Assembly (NCBI RefSeq): GCF_020921035.1
Contig: NC_063151.1
Span: 10,655,501 to 10,719,500, forward strand
Reading direction: 5' to 3'
Origin: Rhodamnia argentea
Lineage: Eukaryota; Streptophyta; Magnoliopsida; Myrtales; Myrtaceae
DNA: 64,000 nt
In this document: positions 11,530 to 24,218 of the stretch, piece after piece
How positions within the stretch are numbered: position 1 is the stretch's first letter
Layout: every line of letters starts with the position of its first letter
The notes under the pieces: model-generated
Databases searched by the model: none
Told to the model about the DNA's origin: nothing
Seen by the model: the letters and a program-made list of their open reading frames with translations, nothing else
Made by a program: the position numbers and the translations under genes

Positions 11530-14467
11530 TTACATCTGAGGTCCAAGCGGCAGTCTACTCATAATGTGCTGATAAACCGATGAGTTGTTAGACAGGTTCA
11601 GACCAGGCTCAGATATTGGCTCGGCCTTCGGTTCTCCTTTCGGCAACATGAATCCCATTTCATGTGCTGGGCGCTGCTGAGCCAGAAATGGATGAACAGG
11701 CAAGATTGGAAGATTGCCCTGGCCGGGACCCAACCCAGCCATCGCAAGATTCGCCAGTCTGGGCGGATTCATTGCAAAGGAAAATGCGGGAGCAGGGCCT
11801 AGTTGCTGCCTTCCAGGTAGGCTAAACGAACCTAACGACCCAGGCCCTTCGTACCTCGCCATCATGCTATGGACTTGTGAGGGCTCGGGCCTATGGACTT
11901 GAGTCTGAACTGCAGAGGTGGTGGACTGGGTTTGTATGGCGCTAGATGCGCCAGAGTTGACATGGCTGCTATTCCGAGCAGCAGGAACATCATGATTATG
12001 CTTCCCTTCATACGTAGTAATTACTGACTTGAGGTCATGCGACGCCCTCTCTACGTGCTTCCTAACCGTGCAGCCGGCACTTGTGCACTTGTAGTAACTC
12101 CTGCACCGAAACCAAAGGTCTTCAGTTTCGAGTTTTGCAATGTGAGCTTTCGAAGAAAATAGAAATAAATCTCACGATATATGGTCATTTACTATGCGCT
12201 CCCTTGGTTAGAGGGACAACTTTTCTCACTTCACTTTGGATGTTACTGCAATCTACAACAAGAAAGTTTCAATTTCAAATGGGGATATGTAAATGCAAGT
12301 GACCTTGGGTTCGGGTTTCCCTTCACAACTTTCTGCCCATACTTGCGCCAGCGATAACCGTCATCGAGAATATCTACCTCACTGGTCGTCTGGACAACAA
12401 CTCTAGGCTCGCGAATGGCTCTTGAAGCCCCACTCATATCAGTTGCATATGCTTCAATTTTCCTGAAGAACCATGGGATGAAGAGATGCTTGGATTCTCT
12501 AATGTCAAATGAAAGGAAAAATGGACCAAAAGACACGTGCAGAGAACAGGGAGGCATTAGTACCTTCTCTTTGAATCGGATTCATCTTCTTCTCCATCAC
12601 AAGCCAAAGATACGCTGCCGTGAGTCTGCTGCTCATCATCACATTCATCATTTGAAAAAGTAGAGGACGCATCCACCTGATCCCCCAATTCCAATTGATT
12701 ACCACCATTATGTACCTGTAAAGAGGTCGGAGCATTGCTAAATTCGGGGCCATCAGATGGTGATGATGTGACCTCGAGGTTATCCTGCCTCCACTCAGGA
12801 CCTCCCGTACCAACAGTTTTCTGCATATTAGCCCAAGCTGGATCAGTGTCAGTAGCATTCTGCGAGCCCATCTGTTCTGGAATGTCCAACTGCATGTCAC
12901 CGAGGGAATTGGCTCCCCCAATGACAGATCGGCGGTTAGGTGGAGGTTTCGGGTGATTGTGGGCCCCTTTGTAGATTATTTCCGTAATATGGCCCTCGTG
13001 AGATCGTTCCACCTTCTTTTTAACTTGACAGCTGGGATGAGTGCACTTGTAATAACTTCTTGGATACTCACTTCCTTTGACTTGTTTCTGTCCATATTTT
13101 CTCCAGTTATATCCATCTTCGGAAAGGCTCCCACCATTAACACCTACAAAGGAATCTCCGCTGACTCTTTGGTCTGCCTCATCATCTTGTTGCTCGTCCA
13201 GCGGAGGAGAATGTTCAGGATCACCACTAACAGTACCGAAGTTCCTTTGATCAGATGGCACCCCTTCATGACCAGCAACTTTTTCTGTCGATGACCTGGA
13301 AAAGTCTCCCTGAAATTGGAATCCGCCTCTATTCTGGGATTGCAATTTGGTTGGTTCCACATTTCGAGATTGGACAGAATTTTCTGACTGAACTGAAACC
13401 TCAATTCTGGGGAAAGACTGCTGAGGAAATGTGGCATGATTCATCTGCATGTTGATTGTACAAGACATAGACTAATTAACAGAAATAACAGTGTCTAAAT
13501 TCTTGCCCATCTTTCAAAAATTCACACATCTCATAATTAGCTTGAGACCTATTACTTGAAAAACATTTATTTCCAGTATCTAAGAAAGAAGACAATTACT
13601 TTGCTCCCGGCACCAAAAAAGGAGGAACTCGATTCACCAAGAGGCTTGAAAGCAAATGATGAAGAACTGTTGTCCTCGAATGGGTTATCTCTACTTGTAT
13701 CTGCATCTAATATCAACCCGGAGCTCTTGCTATTATTGTTAGGGAAAAAAGGGAACTTCCCTGTCGTTGGAGAGGGCTGAGCCTGCCAAAGACAGAAGGT
13801 AAAGTCTCAAGCTCGAGAAACCAATTTTTCGCACACTTGCAAGCACATCAACAGCTACACAGTACTTTAGAACCCACCCGCAGAATATATAATTTCACCA
13901 ATCTCCTTTGTCACACACTCCATAAGTTCATATAAACACGCACCATCCAATCTGAACCTTAAAAAGACAGCCCAACAACGACAGAATCATCAACCTCAAG
14001 CTTACCAGTGAATTCGAGAGGAAAACTGGGGAGTCAAGAAGTGTTGTAGGACTTAGACCAGGAGGGATCGTCAAATAAGGAGACCTAACATCAGGATTCG
14101 ACGAAAGATCAGCAGATCTAATTCCCTCTGTATTTAATCTTGGGGCATTAAACCCAGCTCGGGCTGCCAACCTTTCCACAAGACATCCACGCGAATACCC
14201 TTTCTGCTCGACAGCCGAGCCGGATTCACTGGAATAGTCACCACCACTAGGACCAACTTGTTTTGTGTCCTTGTTTTCAAAGTTCCCCATCGTCATCCTC
14301 TCTTGAGATCCTAGAAAAAGCCCCCCTGTCTTATTGTTTCCAGGAGCTTCCAGTCCTGACCTCAAACCAATGTCATCACCGAGCAATGCAGTGAAAAAGG
14401 TTCTAGGGCTCGGACTTGGAGGCACCCAATCACCAATCACAGCAACATTATCATCCATCCCACTCAT
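11530..14467 (-). CDS. WRKY2: Group I WRKY transcription factor, WRKY2-like
   Basis: Five exons read on the minus strand: 14467-14006, 13782-13600, 13444-12564, 12462-12304, 12100-11530. They give 751 residues, somewhat longer than Arabidopsis WRKY2 (about 690). It is a nuclear factor that binds W-box DNA. Two WRKY domains are intact: the first has WRKYGQK near residue 329 and the second near 547, each followed by a C-X4-C ... H-X-H zinc site (C-X4-C as CTHPSC and CTSAGC; HNH). The second domain is split by an intron after NPNPR, the position usual for this family. The N-terminus ([15 protein letters not shown]) resembles WRKY2. SP-rich segments ([25 protein letters not shown]) are candidate MAP-kinase targets. 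Orthology to WRKY2 rather than WRKY34 is inferred from the N-terminus and length. Confidence 0.9.
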
Positions 14468-14532
14468 GATGTAGCTAAACTTCAGCTCAAAGTAAGGACA
14501 GACCGAAAACTATCGCGGTGTTGTAGAATGTT

Positions 14533-15348
14533 CTGAAAAATCCAAACCATGCAAGAAACGTAGGAGATGTAAGAAAAGGTACAGCTATAACGAACTGCAG
14601 CTTGAATGAACACATGAAATATGTTTCTACTGAAATTCGACAGAGAACGTGGATTACGAGATAAAGGTTCCTTTGAGGCTTGCTCAAATCAAGCAGGAAT
14701 TACACAAGAGCACAAAATATATCCAGTTAACTGCTCGGTATATTTCCAAATCAAATCAATTCCAAGAATCTGAGAAGCATAGCAACTCCTCCGAAAAGAA
14801 ATTCAAGATCAGGAAATGATCTGTAAACAAAATACATTATCACATGGAAAACAGAAAGACAAGAAATTTACATTTTTTTCTTCCTGTCCTTTGCACGATT
14901 AATACTTTAAAACAATTGGACACAGAGAAACCCACAAACTAGCGAAAAGACTTTCAGATTTTCTGACAGGAAATCATGGATCGCATTCCAAATTTGGCCA
15001 AGATCCGTCAATGACACGACGAAATTAACTGACCGCGCGATCTAAAAATAGGGAAACAAAAACATCCCACAATGTGGAAACGTGTCTGTCAGCTTCCAGT
15101 CGACAGAAAAGAAAACCCAAAACAACAAAATTACACCTTTCCAACAAAAAGTGAATCAAAGCATGGCCCAGAAATGCACATACAGAAAGTGAGGAACAAA
15201 AACACAAAAAAATTCCCAAGATTTCAGAAGCAAAAGAAGGTAAGATAACAACAGAACGAACCCCAAAAAAAAAAAAGAAGAAAGAAGAAGAAGAAGAAGA
15301 GTAAAAGCAAGACGAGAGGCGTGAAACTCCACCATTAGAAATGATTAC
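14533..15348 (-). other. Probable intron in the WRKY 5' UTR
   Basis: On the minus strand a good donor (aagcag|gtaatca, exon edge at 15349) faces a plausible acceptor (ggatttttcag|aac, exon edge at 14532), 65 bases before the start codon. This would make an 816-base leader intron, common in plant WRKY genes. Other acceptors cannot be excluded without transcripts. Confidence 0.45.
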
Positions 15349-15616
15349 CTGCTTGATTGTGGAGTCAATGCTGCGATGATTCCAAACAGGACCTGCGCAG
15401 CAACACCCCCCACCTCCTGAAATGCAAAAATTGAGCCGACCCACTTCTCAAAATCCTCTCTTTTTCGAGCTTCTGCTCCGTCCCTTCTCTAAAATTCAGT
15501 TCAATGGGGAGAACATCCCTGCTTCGTTTCTGGGTTGTCTGGAAAAACGAGGTTAGAAAAAAACCAAAAACGCCACGCCCCACTCCTTTAACCCCTCTCT
15601 CTCTCTCTCTCTCTCT
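15349..15616 (-). promoter_or_regulatory. WRKY leader exon and core promoter region with (CT/GA)n tract
   Basis: The noncoding first exon of the WRKY gene probably starts in this stretch. A run of about eleven CT units (15595-15616 on the plus strand, GA on the coding strand) sits near its upstream edge. Such GA/CT tracts are frequent in plant core promoters and leaders. No clear TATA box could be fixed. Confidence 0.35.
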
Positions 15617-17902
15617 GCGCGTCAAAATGATATCATTGTGTCCTTTGAGGAGGAATTTGAAGCGGGGGATGGGGAAAAAACAATATTGTCTTTTGTATTA
15701 AAAGAAGAAAAAGGAAGGATGGGATGCGTAGAAACAAGAACGGTGGTGGACCGCGAGAGGAAATGGAGATGGAATCTTTGAGAAACAAGAAAGAGATGGT
15801 AAGGAGAAACTAAAAAGAGAGGCCTTGCACAGTTTCACACACACACACACAAAATATATATATTTAAATTTTTCCAAAGCAATTATTTATTTGTTTATTA
15901 TTTATTTATTGGTCAAAAAGGAAAATATTTATTACTGTCTTGTTTTTTGGTCAAGTTATTTATTACTCTCTGTTATTTGGAAATTTTCCCCGTGCAAAAT
16001 CTTTATTTTTTTTTTCCAGAAGGCCTTTCTGGGCGTCCTGGGCCCAAAATTTGGGCCCAAGTAGGCTGTCAAATCACAGCACGACATCTGTTGCTGGGGT
16101 TGCCATACAGGGGCAATATTGTCCTGAAAAAAAGAATGCGATTGGTCCACATTGAGCACTTGAATATCGGAAAGAGGAATTTTTCTTCTTTTTTTTTTTG
16201 GCCTTTTTCGTTCCCCAAAAATGAAATAGCAAAAAATATATAATTTAAGCTGGGCTGTCACCTTATGAGCGTAGCGTCTGTAATCTCTCTACCCTTTAGA
16301 AAGGCAAAGTATCTCATCAAGTTACAACCGCCTACAGAGATTTTTGGGTTGATTCCAGATCATTATTACTTATTTTTCTCTCTCTCTCTCTCTCTTTTTT
16401 TCCCTGCTTTTTAACCTCCATTGTTGTACGTGTAATATCAATTTTTGCACCCTCGATCCAATTCTCAATAATTGCCCGGACTAATAATATAATATGCGTT
16501 CGTTTCGCGAAAAATAAAATCATTTTCATTGGTAATACCCTAATTGATTGGATAGGTTGATGAAGCCCAAAAAAAAAAAATAACCTGCAGTGGCATCCAC
16601 AACCCAACAGAAACTAGACGATGTGCTCGAGATTTCACTCGATACGGCATTTTTTCTTTTCTTTTTGTGTGATTAAAAAAAATAAAGGGGATCAAATCTC
16701 AATTTGCGTATAAATAAGGGGGCAAAAAGATAAATTAATTAAAAAAAATCGCTGAGGACCAATCAGATAGACGGTACACGCGTCAGTGACGAAAGGGTTA
16801 CAGTCTGTTCGAGACGGCTAAAATAGGAATCGAAAGAAGAAGAAGAAGAAGAAGATGATCGGAGCTTCCAATGGACACACGGCTGAAAAGATCAGTCGCA
16901 GGTTGCAGGCCACGCAACCCCGTCTGCCAATTGGCCTTTTGTGCTGCCGCACAATTACCTAATTTCCTCCTCCCTCCCTCTCCCTCTCTCTCTCTCTCTT
17001 TTTCTTTTTTCTTTTTTAACTCTTGTAATTCTTTTTTTTTTTCATGGATTTTCGTATCGGCAAGCGCCCTAAAAAATAATATGGAATTTTCGCGTGCTGT
17101 GAATAAAAAAGGGTTACAAATTGATGTTTTATGTGAGGGGATGGGATTGCTGCGATAGGCTCGATACGCATATTGAAAACATCGAATTCACCTAGGCCCG
17201 TTGCTTCCGAGGTCCCAAGCTCAATTTTCAGTTGACTTTGCATCTCGAGTGTCTATGTTTCGAGGAAGTAAATAATCCCAACGTACCGTTCGATTTGGAT
17301 AGGGTTTGAAGTATTTTTAATCGGATGATTGGATCGCGAAATCTACCTATACACAACTCGGTCATTACGAAAAAAAAAAATAAATAAGATAAAATTAATC
17401 TAGGGTTTTGCCTAACAACTATTGCAACAACATTCCAATTAACAATTTTTTTTTAATTTTTTTAATTTTTTTTTTGGGTAAGAACTAGGGTTTGTATGGA
17501 GGGAACCAAGGAAGCATGGAGGACCGTCCAACTCACACAAAGTGAAAGACGCTAAGTTGAAAAGGACAACAAAAGAGGTTCTCATTTTTTAAACTCATTT
17601 GCTTGGCACCGTCTGAAATATTTTCGGATTTATTATTTTATTCTTTATAATATGCTCTCTTTTTATTTATTTATTTATTTATTTTGGCAAAAGGGACAGG
17701 TTGATTGACAATGATTTGCGATCTCTAAATATATTCTTTGATGAGATTGGGATCGAATTCTAGGCCGAAGCCTACTCATACCCTCTTTCCAGCCTCTTCC
17801 TCTGTTTTCCTTTTTCAATTTTACATTATTTCCTCCTTGCTCATTTTGTCCTTTGCGCACCCGCCTGTTTCATTGTAATTCTCCGCCTTCGGGGATATCT
17901 TC

Positions 17903-18180
17903 ATAAGAAATCCTAAAATTTATCGTCAAAGTACGATTAAGTCTTAAAACTTTGAGAAGGTGCAATCAAATCCTAAAATTCGTCAAATCTGTGCATTTAA
18001 GCCATTCCGTTAACTCACTACAATTCCGCTAACGAAAATGCTTACGTGCATTTTTTTTTTAATTACTTTCCCTCTCTCTTACGTGGCGCCGACATGGTTG
18101 AAACAAGAAAGATGAGTCCAAAACGACGTCGTTTTGGTCCGAATCTGTCTTTTTATATAAATATCGGTTAAATTAAACTA
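17903..18180. repeat. Degenerate interspersed repeat with internal palindrome
   Basis: The stretch has the repeating phrases 'taaaatttatcgtcaaagt' and 'cctaaaattcgtcaaatc' followed by 'ttccgttaactcac' / 'ttccgctaacg', a style typical of plant MITE or LTR remnants. It includes a perfect 20-bp palindrome, ccaaaacgacgtcgttttgg, at 18118-18137. No ends could be fixed. Confidence 0.45.
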
Positions 18181-20021
18181 AATTAATTAGGAAAAATAAA
18201 AGGTGGGAAAATGTGTGAATAAAAGAAACGACTTTATTTCCAAGACGGATGGATTAATTTGGTGGTGATAAGAAAGAAGATGTCTCTTGGCCTTTCAATA
18301 TGGTAGGCACCTAAATGCATGAAACAGGACATACAAAGATGGGAAATGTCTTGAAGCAATGCATGTGACTCGGCCCCAACCCCCCTCCCCCCCCAAAAAA
18401 AGACAAAAAAAAAAAAATCAATGGCATTTGTGTAAAATAAATAAAAAATATACGCTCGAAAAAATAAAACTTGGGAAAAAAAATTAAATTATTTGAGATT
18501 GGGACCAAAGGATAATTGTGCATTTTATTATAAGTCTGAATTTATCTGCTACCTAATTTGATGAAACGTTTAATGGATAAGATATGACTCACCCTCTATT
18601 TCGATGGGATTGATAATTAGTAAGGAGTGGTGATTAAGGAATCAGAGGGAGTGATGATGAGGGAGTGTTATCAGCATGATAAAATTATCAAACAAGCTAT
18701 TATAAAAGCATTTGGTCGGTCCAAATCCACGTGTCTCTAGAACTCAAGCAAATGAAATGCCACCTAGGCTTATAGATTCGAAAATGAAAGTTAAGATAAT
18801 TGTAATTTGTGGAGAAATTTACTCACCAGATGTTTAAGGGTTTTTTTTTTTTTTTTTTTTTTTTTTTGGGGGCTCAAGATTTGTCACCCCCTTGTTGTTT
18901 TGTTCATCAGAGTTTATCTTTAAGATGAGCATTGAGGGGGGGGCAGAGAGAGAAAGAGAGACCCATAACTTGTCTCTTCATAGATAATTTATTGACTTAA
19001 TCTACCTATGTTGCTAAGATATGATGGGTTCAATCCAGCTCATCAAAAGAGATACTTCCTAGCATAAGCTCCATATTAAAAAAGAAAGAAGGAAAGGAAA
19101 AAAGAAAAAAAGAAATCATATGCATCAAAAGCTTAAATCAAGCGATGTGCCGACACGCCAATTAAGTATTCTCGTTTGTTGCATAATTTTCGACCGGCCA
19201 CGGAAAGCATTGGCAATTCTGACCAAACGTGCAATCCGAAATCTGCTGGGTAATGCGAAATGCACGTTACGTTAGAGACCCGATTTTTTTTTTTTTCTTC
19301 TCTTTCCCACATTTTAAGAAGGAGAGGGAGAATTTAGATGAGGGGGATGGATCCAAAAAGGGGCACAACCGGAGGATGCCAATTGGAACCAACCACCATA
19401 TCATCCTCAAACCCCCCATTTTAAAAACAGGCCCCCCAACATCAAAGTTAAAAGCTACCAAACACAAGTTCAGTCAATCTTCCTCCTCCATCTTCTTTTC
19501 TTCTTTTTTTCTTTTTTCTATCTAATTCTCCATCTCTCTCCAATTGAAAATTTTATAATTAATTTATGTAATTTATTTATTGAGTTGGGACAAGGTTTGG
19601 TGGGGCCACTTTTATCAAATTTTGCCCGGTCAAAAAAGCTTCCTCTGACCGAGTCTTTGTCCCTTTTCTCAGTCCCCCCCTCCCTCTTCAAAGTTGTTCC
19701 TCATCTTTCTTTTTCTTCCCCCCGGGAGAATTAACAGCGCCGGATAGGGCGCGAGCGATCGAACCGGTTCTTTGCCCAATCGGGAAATGGAGCCGGTTGG
19801 CCTTACCCCCCAATCCGGATTCAGACCGGTTCACAAGGAGACCGAACAACTTCTCGAGTGAAAAAAAAAAAAAGAATGTTCGGAGAAGCTCGATTTTCAA
19901 TAACATTAACATGTCATTATTGTTAGTGTAAATGACCTGAAAAACGTGGAACCCATCTTTCTAATGCGTTTGGTCAAAGTCTAGAGAGCGTGCTTTTTCC
20001 AATTAATCGTTTCGTCAAAGA

Positions 20022-20418
20022 ATAATGACAAAATGACACAAACAGTTATCGAACTTTGACTTAATATGCAATGCGGTTCCTAAAATTTTAATTTGACTAA
20101 ATAGTTCATGAACTTTAACTCAATGTGCAATGTGATCCATGAACTTTCGATTTGACTAATATGATCTTTGAACTTTTGGAACATGTCAAACTTAGTTTTT
20201 AAACTTGAATCAATAGAACGACTATATTGAACATCTTCCTTTAGTTTAGGGACTAAATTGAACATATTTCAAAAGTTTTGAGACCATGTTGGTCCAATTA
20301 AAATTTCATGGACCACATTACATATTGAGTTATAATTCAATGATCATATTGATTAAATTAAAAATTCAAGGATTACGTTGCATAATGGGTCAAAGCTTAT
20401 AAACTATTTTTGTCATTA
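20022..20418. mobile_element. Fold-back / long inverted-repeat MITE, about 400 bp
   Basis: The left arm contains ataatgacaaaatgac and the reverse complement of the right end contains ataatgacaaaaatag. Both arms continue with matching phrases such as '..ctttgac..ttatgcaa..g.g.tcct..aattttaattt'. The whole stretch can fold on itself. It has no coding capacity. A target duplication could not be fixed. Confidence 0.6.
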
Positions 20419-22042
20419 TCTCAAAAATAATATGAGAGGCGTTGAAATACGAGTGCGAGAAAGTACGACATATGGACTGAGTCCCTCAAAATGCGCTATG
20501 CATCGCCCCTCGTGAATCGAAATTGACAAGTATCCATTATTTTTTTATCATTTGGCTAGCTTCTTTCTTCACGAGAATGGTTCAAAATTTGTAAATTAAT
20601 CGATAATCCCAATCATAATCATAATTAATAATGATAATGGAGATTTCCCACGATCATAGACGTCCAACTGGAAGTTCATGGATATTGAATTTTTTAACTA
20701 TATATAGCTTATGAAAAATGTAATGGAGTAATGAACGCCATAATATAACCGCATTTAGGCGTTATAACCGTTGTTCAGTGAAAATGATGTTCAATAGAAA
20801 TTTAACGTTTGGCGCGACCAAATATCATTTTAATTAATTAAAGAAAATGTATGACTAAACTTAAAAAAAGAAGAAGCAATTTTTAACAAGCTAATTGATC
20901 ATCTAAAAACCTACTTCTCTTCTTATAGAACTACTCCTACGAGCATTATTGCAAGGAATTTGTTAGGATAACGGTGTTTTTAGCAACTGTGAGAATAACA
21001 CCATGTTGTGGGCCACCAATTCTTAAAAAAGTGGGCGAACAACAATTTTTAATCATTTGCTATCCATTTAAAGACAATATTTTGTTTTCCCGTTAATATG
21101 AAGATGGAAAATGCTTCCCTAACAAGTCTGTCAGAGACAGTATAATCTCAACCGTATATCTACATATTATTTTCACGTATTTTATATAAAACACTCATCG
21201 ATTGAAAAAATCGCGTGATCAGAAATGATCGACAATCTTGTTGTCAGACTAACACCTTCCTATAAAGATTTTCCAAATTTATCGTCATAGAAGAACAATA
21301 TTCGACTCTTGCTTTACTTTTGACAACACCAAATTCTTGCTTTTCGGCCAAGGATCCTTTGTACCAACTGGGTTTATTCCGCAATAAAGGTGAAATGCGT
21401 CCTTGAATTCTAAGAATTTTACCGTAAGATTTTTTACTTTTGGTAACAAAGCTAAAAAAGAAAAAGAAAAAAAAAAGAGGTAAAATTCACGGAGGACCCA
21501 AGCAAGGAGGGCAAGAAAAAGAGGAGGTGGTGTGGTTTCCATTGGGCGCAGAAAATTTTTAATTAATTGAATACTATATTCGTATCACTTTCTTTTTATT
21601 TTTCATTTTTTTTTTCGTCTATTTATACATTTTTCGATATATAATTAATATAGCTGTGATTTGGTTTTAGTGGTGGGGACCCAAAAAAAGACTGGAATTT
21701 TAGAAAGAAGGACCTCATTTTTTTGAATCTTGAACCACCAAAAAAAAAAAAAAAAAGAAGTCTCCCTTTTTTTGTTTGGGTCGAGGTGGGGTACCTGAAG
21801 TCAGTAGTAAACCGGTTTTTTCCCCCCTTGTCTGTGGGACCCTTTCGCATTGGACTTTTGAATCCTACGACGGACCTGCTCGTACTTTGCGATTTTACAG
21901 GTCCGATTTGGATCCCGACACGGTTCGAAATTTTGGTCAGGACTTTAACCCTCAAATTAATAACTTTAAAAGAGGCTTTGATCAAACGTTCGAATTTCCA
22001 CAATGCCAAATTTTTTTGGCCACGGTGGCGTATCGAGACTAC

Positions 22043-23198
22043 TAGCAATCGCGACTGGGCGGTGCCGGCACCGGGCATGGCACCGCCCGTCTAAGCTCAG
22101 GCCGTGCCACGGCTTTGGCTCGCCAGGCCCAATATTTTCTTTTTTCTTTTAAACGAATCAATCGCTAGGTAACTATTTAAAACAAACAAGAAAAAGAAAA
22201 CAAGCCTTAGACAATGGATTCCAATCGCCACCAACGCTTGGACCTAAGACAAATCGACGACTCGGGGAACACAACAAAATTCCATATGTGCCCTTGATGC
22301 ACAACAACCTAACGACTACATAGGAATACAACAATGGGGAGGAGCCCCTCTTCATTAGTAGTGATCGATTTCCGACCCGATTTTGTCCGGTCCCACACTG
22401 GAATCGAAACCAGATCGGGAGGGCTAGTCGCATTTTATTTTTGTGGTATGTCATTATATTTTACTCGTTAATGACATACTCACCGGAACACCTTTCATTA
22501 ATTATATCGCATTGTCGCTAAATATGGAGGTTATATAAAGCATTCTAAGCATCTCCGGTTTAGGTTTATATTTAGGAATTTTTTCTAGCAAAAAAAAAAA
22601 AAAAATACTATCCGATCCAGTTCCCTCTGAAATTGAGAATCGCATCGAACCGATCGGTGCGAGCAGTTTTCGGTCGGTCGGTTGATCCATTATGCTCAGT
22701 CCTACTCTTCACGAGGCACCCCCTCTGCCCCCGGCCTCAAAGAGCAACAAATTCTAACCAGTGCCATGCAACCGACCATGGTGAAAGTTCATTGTTTGGA
22801 AGACGTTTAATTTCATGGACCTTTCCAAATTCTAATGATAGGAACAGCGGCTGACGTTTGCAGTTTGGACAAAATATTTTCCGATGGCTTCGGATAACGC
22901 CACGATCAACACTCCGGTTGCTAGGAACATGACCCACGAAATAAGGCCGGCTGCTGTTATTCAGCTACTTGGCGAATCGGAGGGTTGCTGAACTTTTCGG
23001 GCACTTCTCAGTGGCTTCCGATGATGACACGGGGGGGCTCTATCCACATGCGACCACCCACCGACCCGCTGATCGAAGGCGTGCCGTGCATGAGCCGGCA
23101 CGGTCCGGGCATGCCGAACCCAACATTATAAAGAGATCCGGCAGGGCTCGTCATTGTCGCGAGGCTGTGCCGGGCCTTCACGGGCGTGGCCATTGCTA
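22043..23198. mobile_element. Non-autonomous hAT element, 1156 bp
   Basis: The left end begins TAGCAATCGCGACTGGGCGG and the reverse complement of the right end begins TAGCAATGGCCACGCCCG. The flanks are a perfect 8-bp direct repeat, GAGACTAC (22035-22042 and 23199-23206), as expected for hAT transposons. The two ends are GC-rich ('ggtgccggcaccgggcatgg', 'gccggcacggtccgggcatg'), while the middle is mixed and contains no transposase ORF that I can recognise. Confidence 0.8.
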
Positions 23199-23402
23199 GA
23201 GACTACCGTACACAATAAGACGAGTGGGGACTGGGGACATTGAAATAAGATCCGCGGAGAAGTGAACGACGCCCAAAGAAAAGATAGCCATAATGACGCC
23301 ACATGGGAAACGGGATTGGGCCAAAAGGCTTTGTAATGGGCCAACGTCCGGCCCATCTGAAAGTTTTATTCTCTGGTTGGGCCATTCTGAAATGGAAATG
23401 GG

Positions 23403-23404
<2 letters not shown>

Positions 23405-23436
<32 letters not shown>
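23405..23436. repeat. (GA)n microsatellite
   Basis: An uninterrupted run of about sixteen GA dinucleotides lies in noncoding DNA just right of the hAT element. Confidence 0.95.
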
Positions 23437-23439
<3 letters not shown>

Positions 23440-24218
23440 ACCATGAAGTCTTTAAAGCAAAATTTTATAAGTCAAGGTATTGAGTATTAGTACCGCTTGA
23501 TCATCATTAGAGCGAATCTTTCAGACCCTAAGTCTAAAGATTACTTGCTGATGCGGACGTCGATTTTTGACTCCGGCAAACATTTAATCATGGCGATGGT
23601 TAGCTATTGAAAAATCTGTCGATAAGCGATAAATAATGAGTGATTATGGCACTGATTGAATGCAATACATGGTCTCATCATTACCCTTGTTGAACAAATC
23701 CAGCTCAAAGTGAAGGAAAATGTCATAAGCAAAGGACTGATAAGTCATCTTAATTTCACATCAGATGTCAAAATGCTCTTTTATTAAGGCCTACTACAGC
23801 TTCCAGCTTTATGGTTTTGAAGCTTCTGTAGACATAAGGTAAAAAGAACAATGGCAAATCAGTTGTTTTTTTTTTACCATGAGGGAAACAAGATGAACTT
23901 CAGTTAGCAAAACCATCGCAGACAAGAAAATGGATGCCGAACGAACACAAACCTTTCGATTACAAGAATGAAATGATGAGGGAATTGGAAGATATGGTTG
24001 CCGAATTTCGAGTGGCTCGGAGAACTGAAACCGATTCTGTTGCTGTCATTCTTTGTCTGCTTTCCATGTACATGTCAACAATTTGGTCTCAGCCGAGTTT
24101 TCGTGTATTTACGGAGGGATAAATGCGAATGATGAAACCCTTTTCCTGACTCTGGGAGGACGGAAAATGGAATGCTTTAGCCAAATCCACATGAAGTTGA
24201 TCATCATGAACTAGAGTC

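Larger units (their letters stand above)
15617..24218. other. 8.6-kb gene-poor, repeat-rich region
   Basis: No gene is supported. The sequence is AT-rich with long homopolymers (T tract 18841-18867), short CT tracts (about 16377-16396 and 16981-17000) and several transposon remnants listed separately. ORFs of 60-150 residues occur on both strands, but they lie in these repeats or in low-complexity DNA and show no domain. The last about 500 bases (23700-24218) are likely the 3' UTR and downstream flank of the receptor kinase gene. Confidence 0.6.

Noticed and set aside
12304-12462. Second WRKY domain appearing truncated after NPNPR
   Set aside because: The break is the usual intron of group I C-terminal WRKY domains; the remainder ([11 protein letters not shown]...HNH) is found intact in the exon at 11530-12100.
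21623-22094. Overlapping ORFs on both strands near 21.6-22.1 kb
   Set aside because: They run through poly-A/poly-T tracts and across the left end of the hAT element; no protein family is visible.
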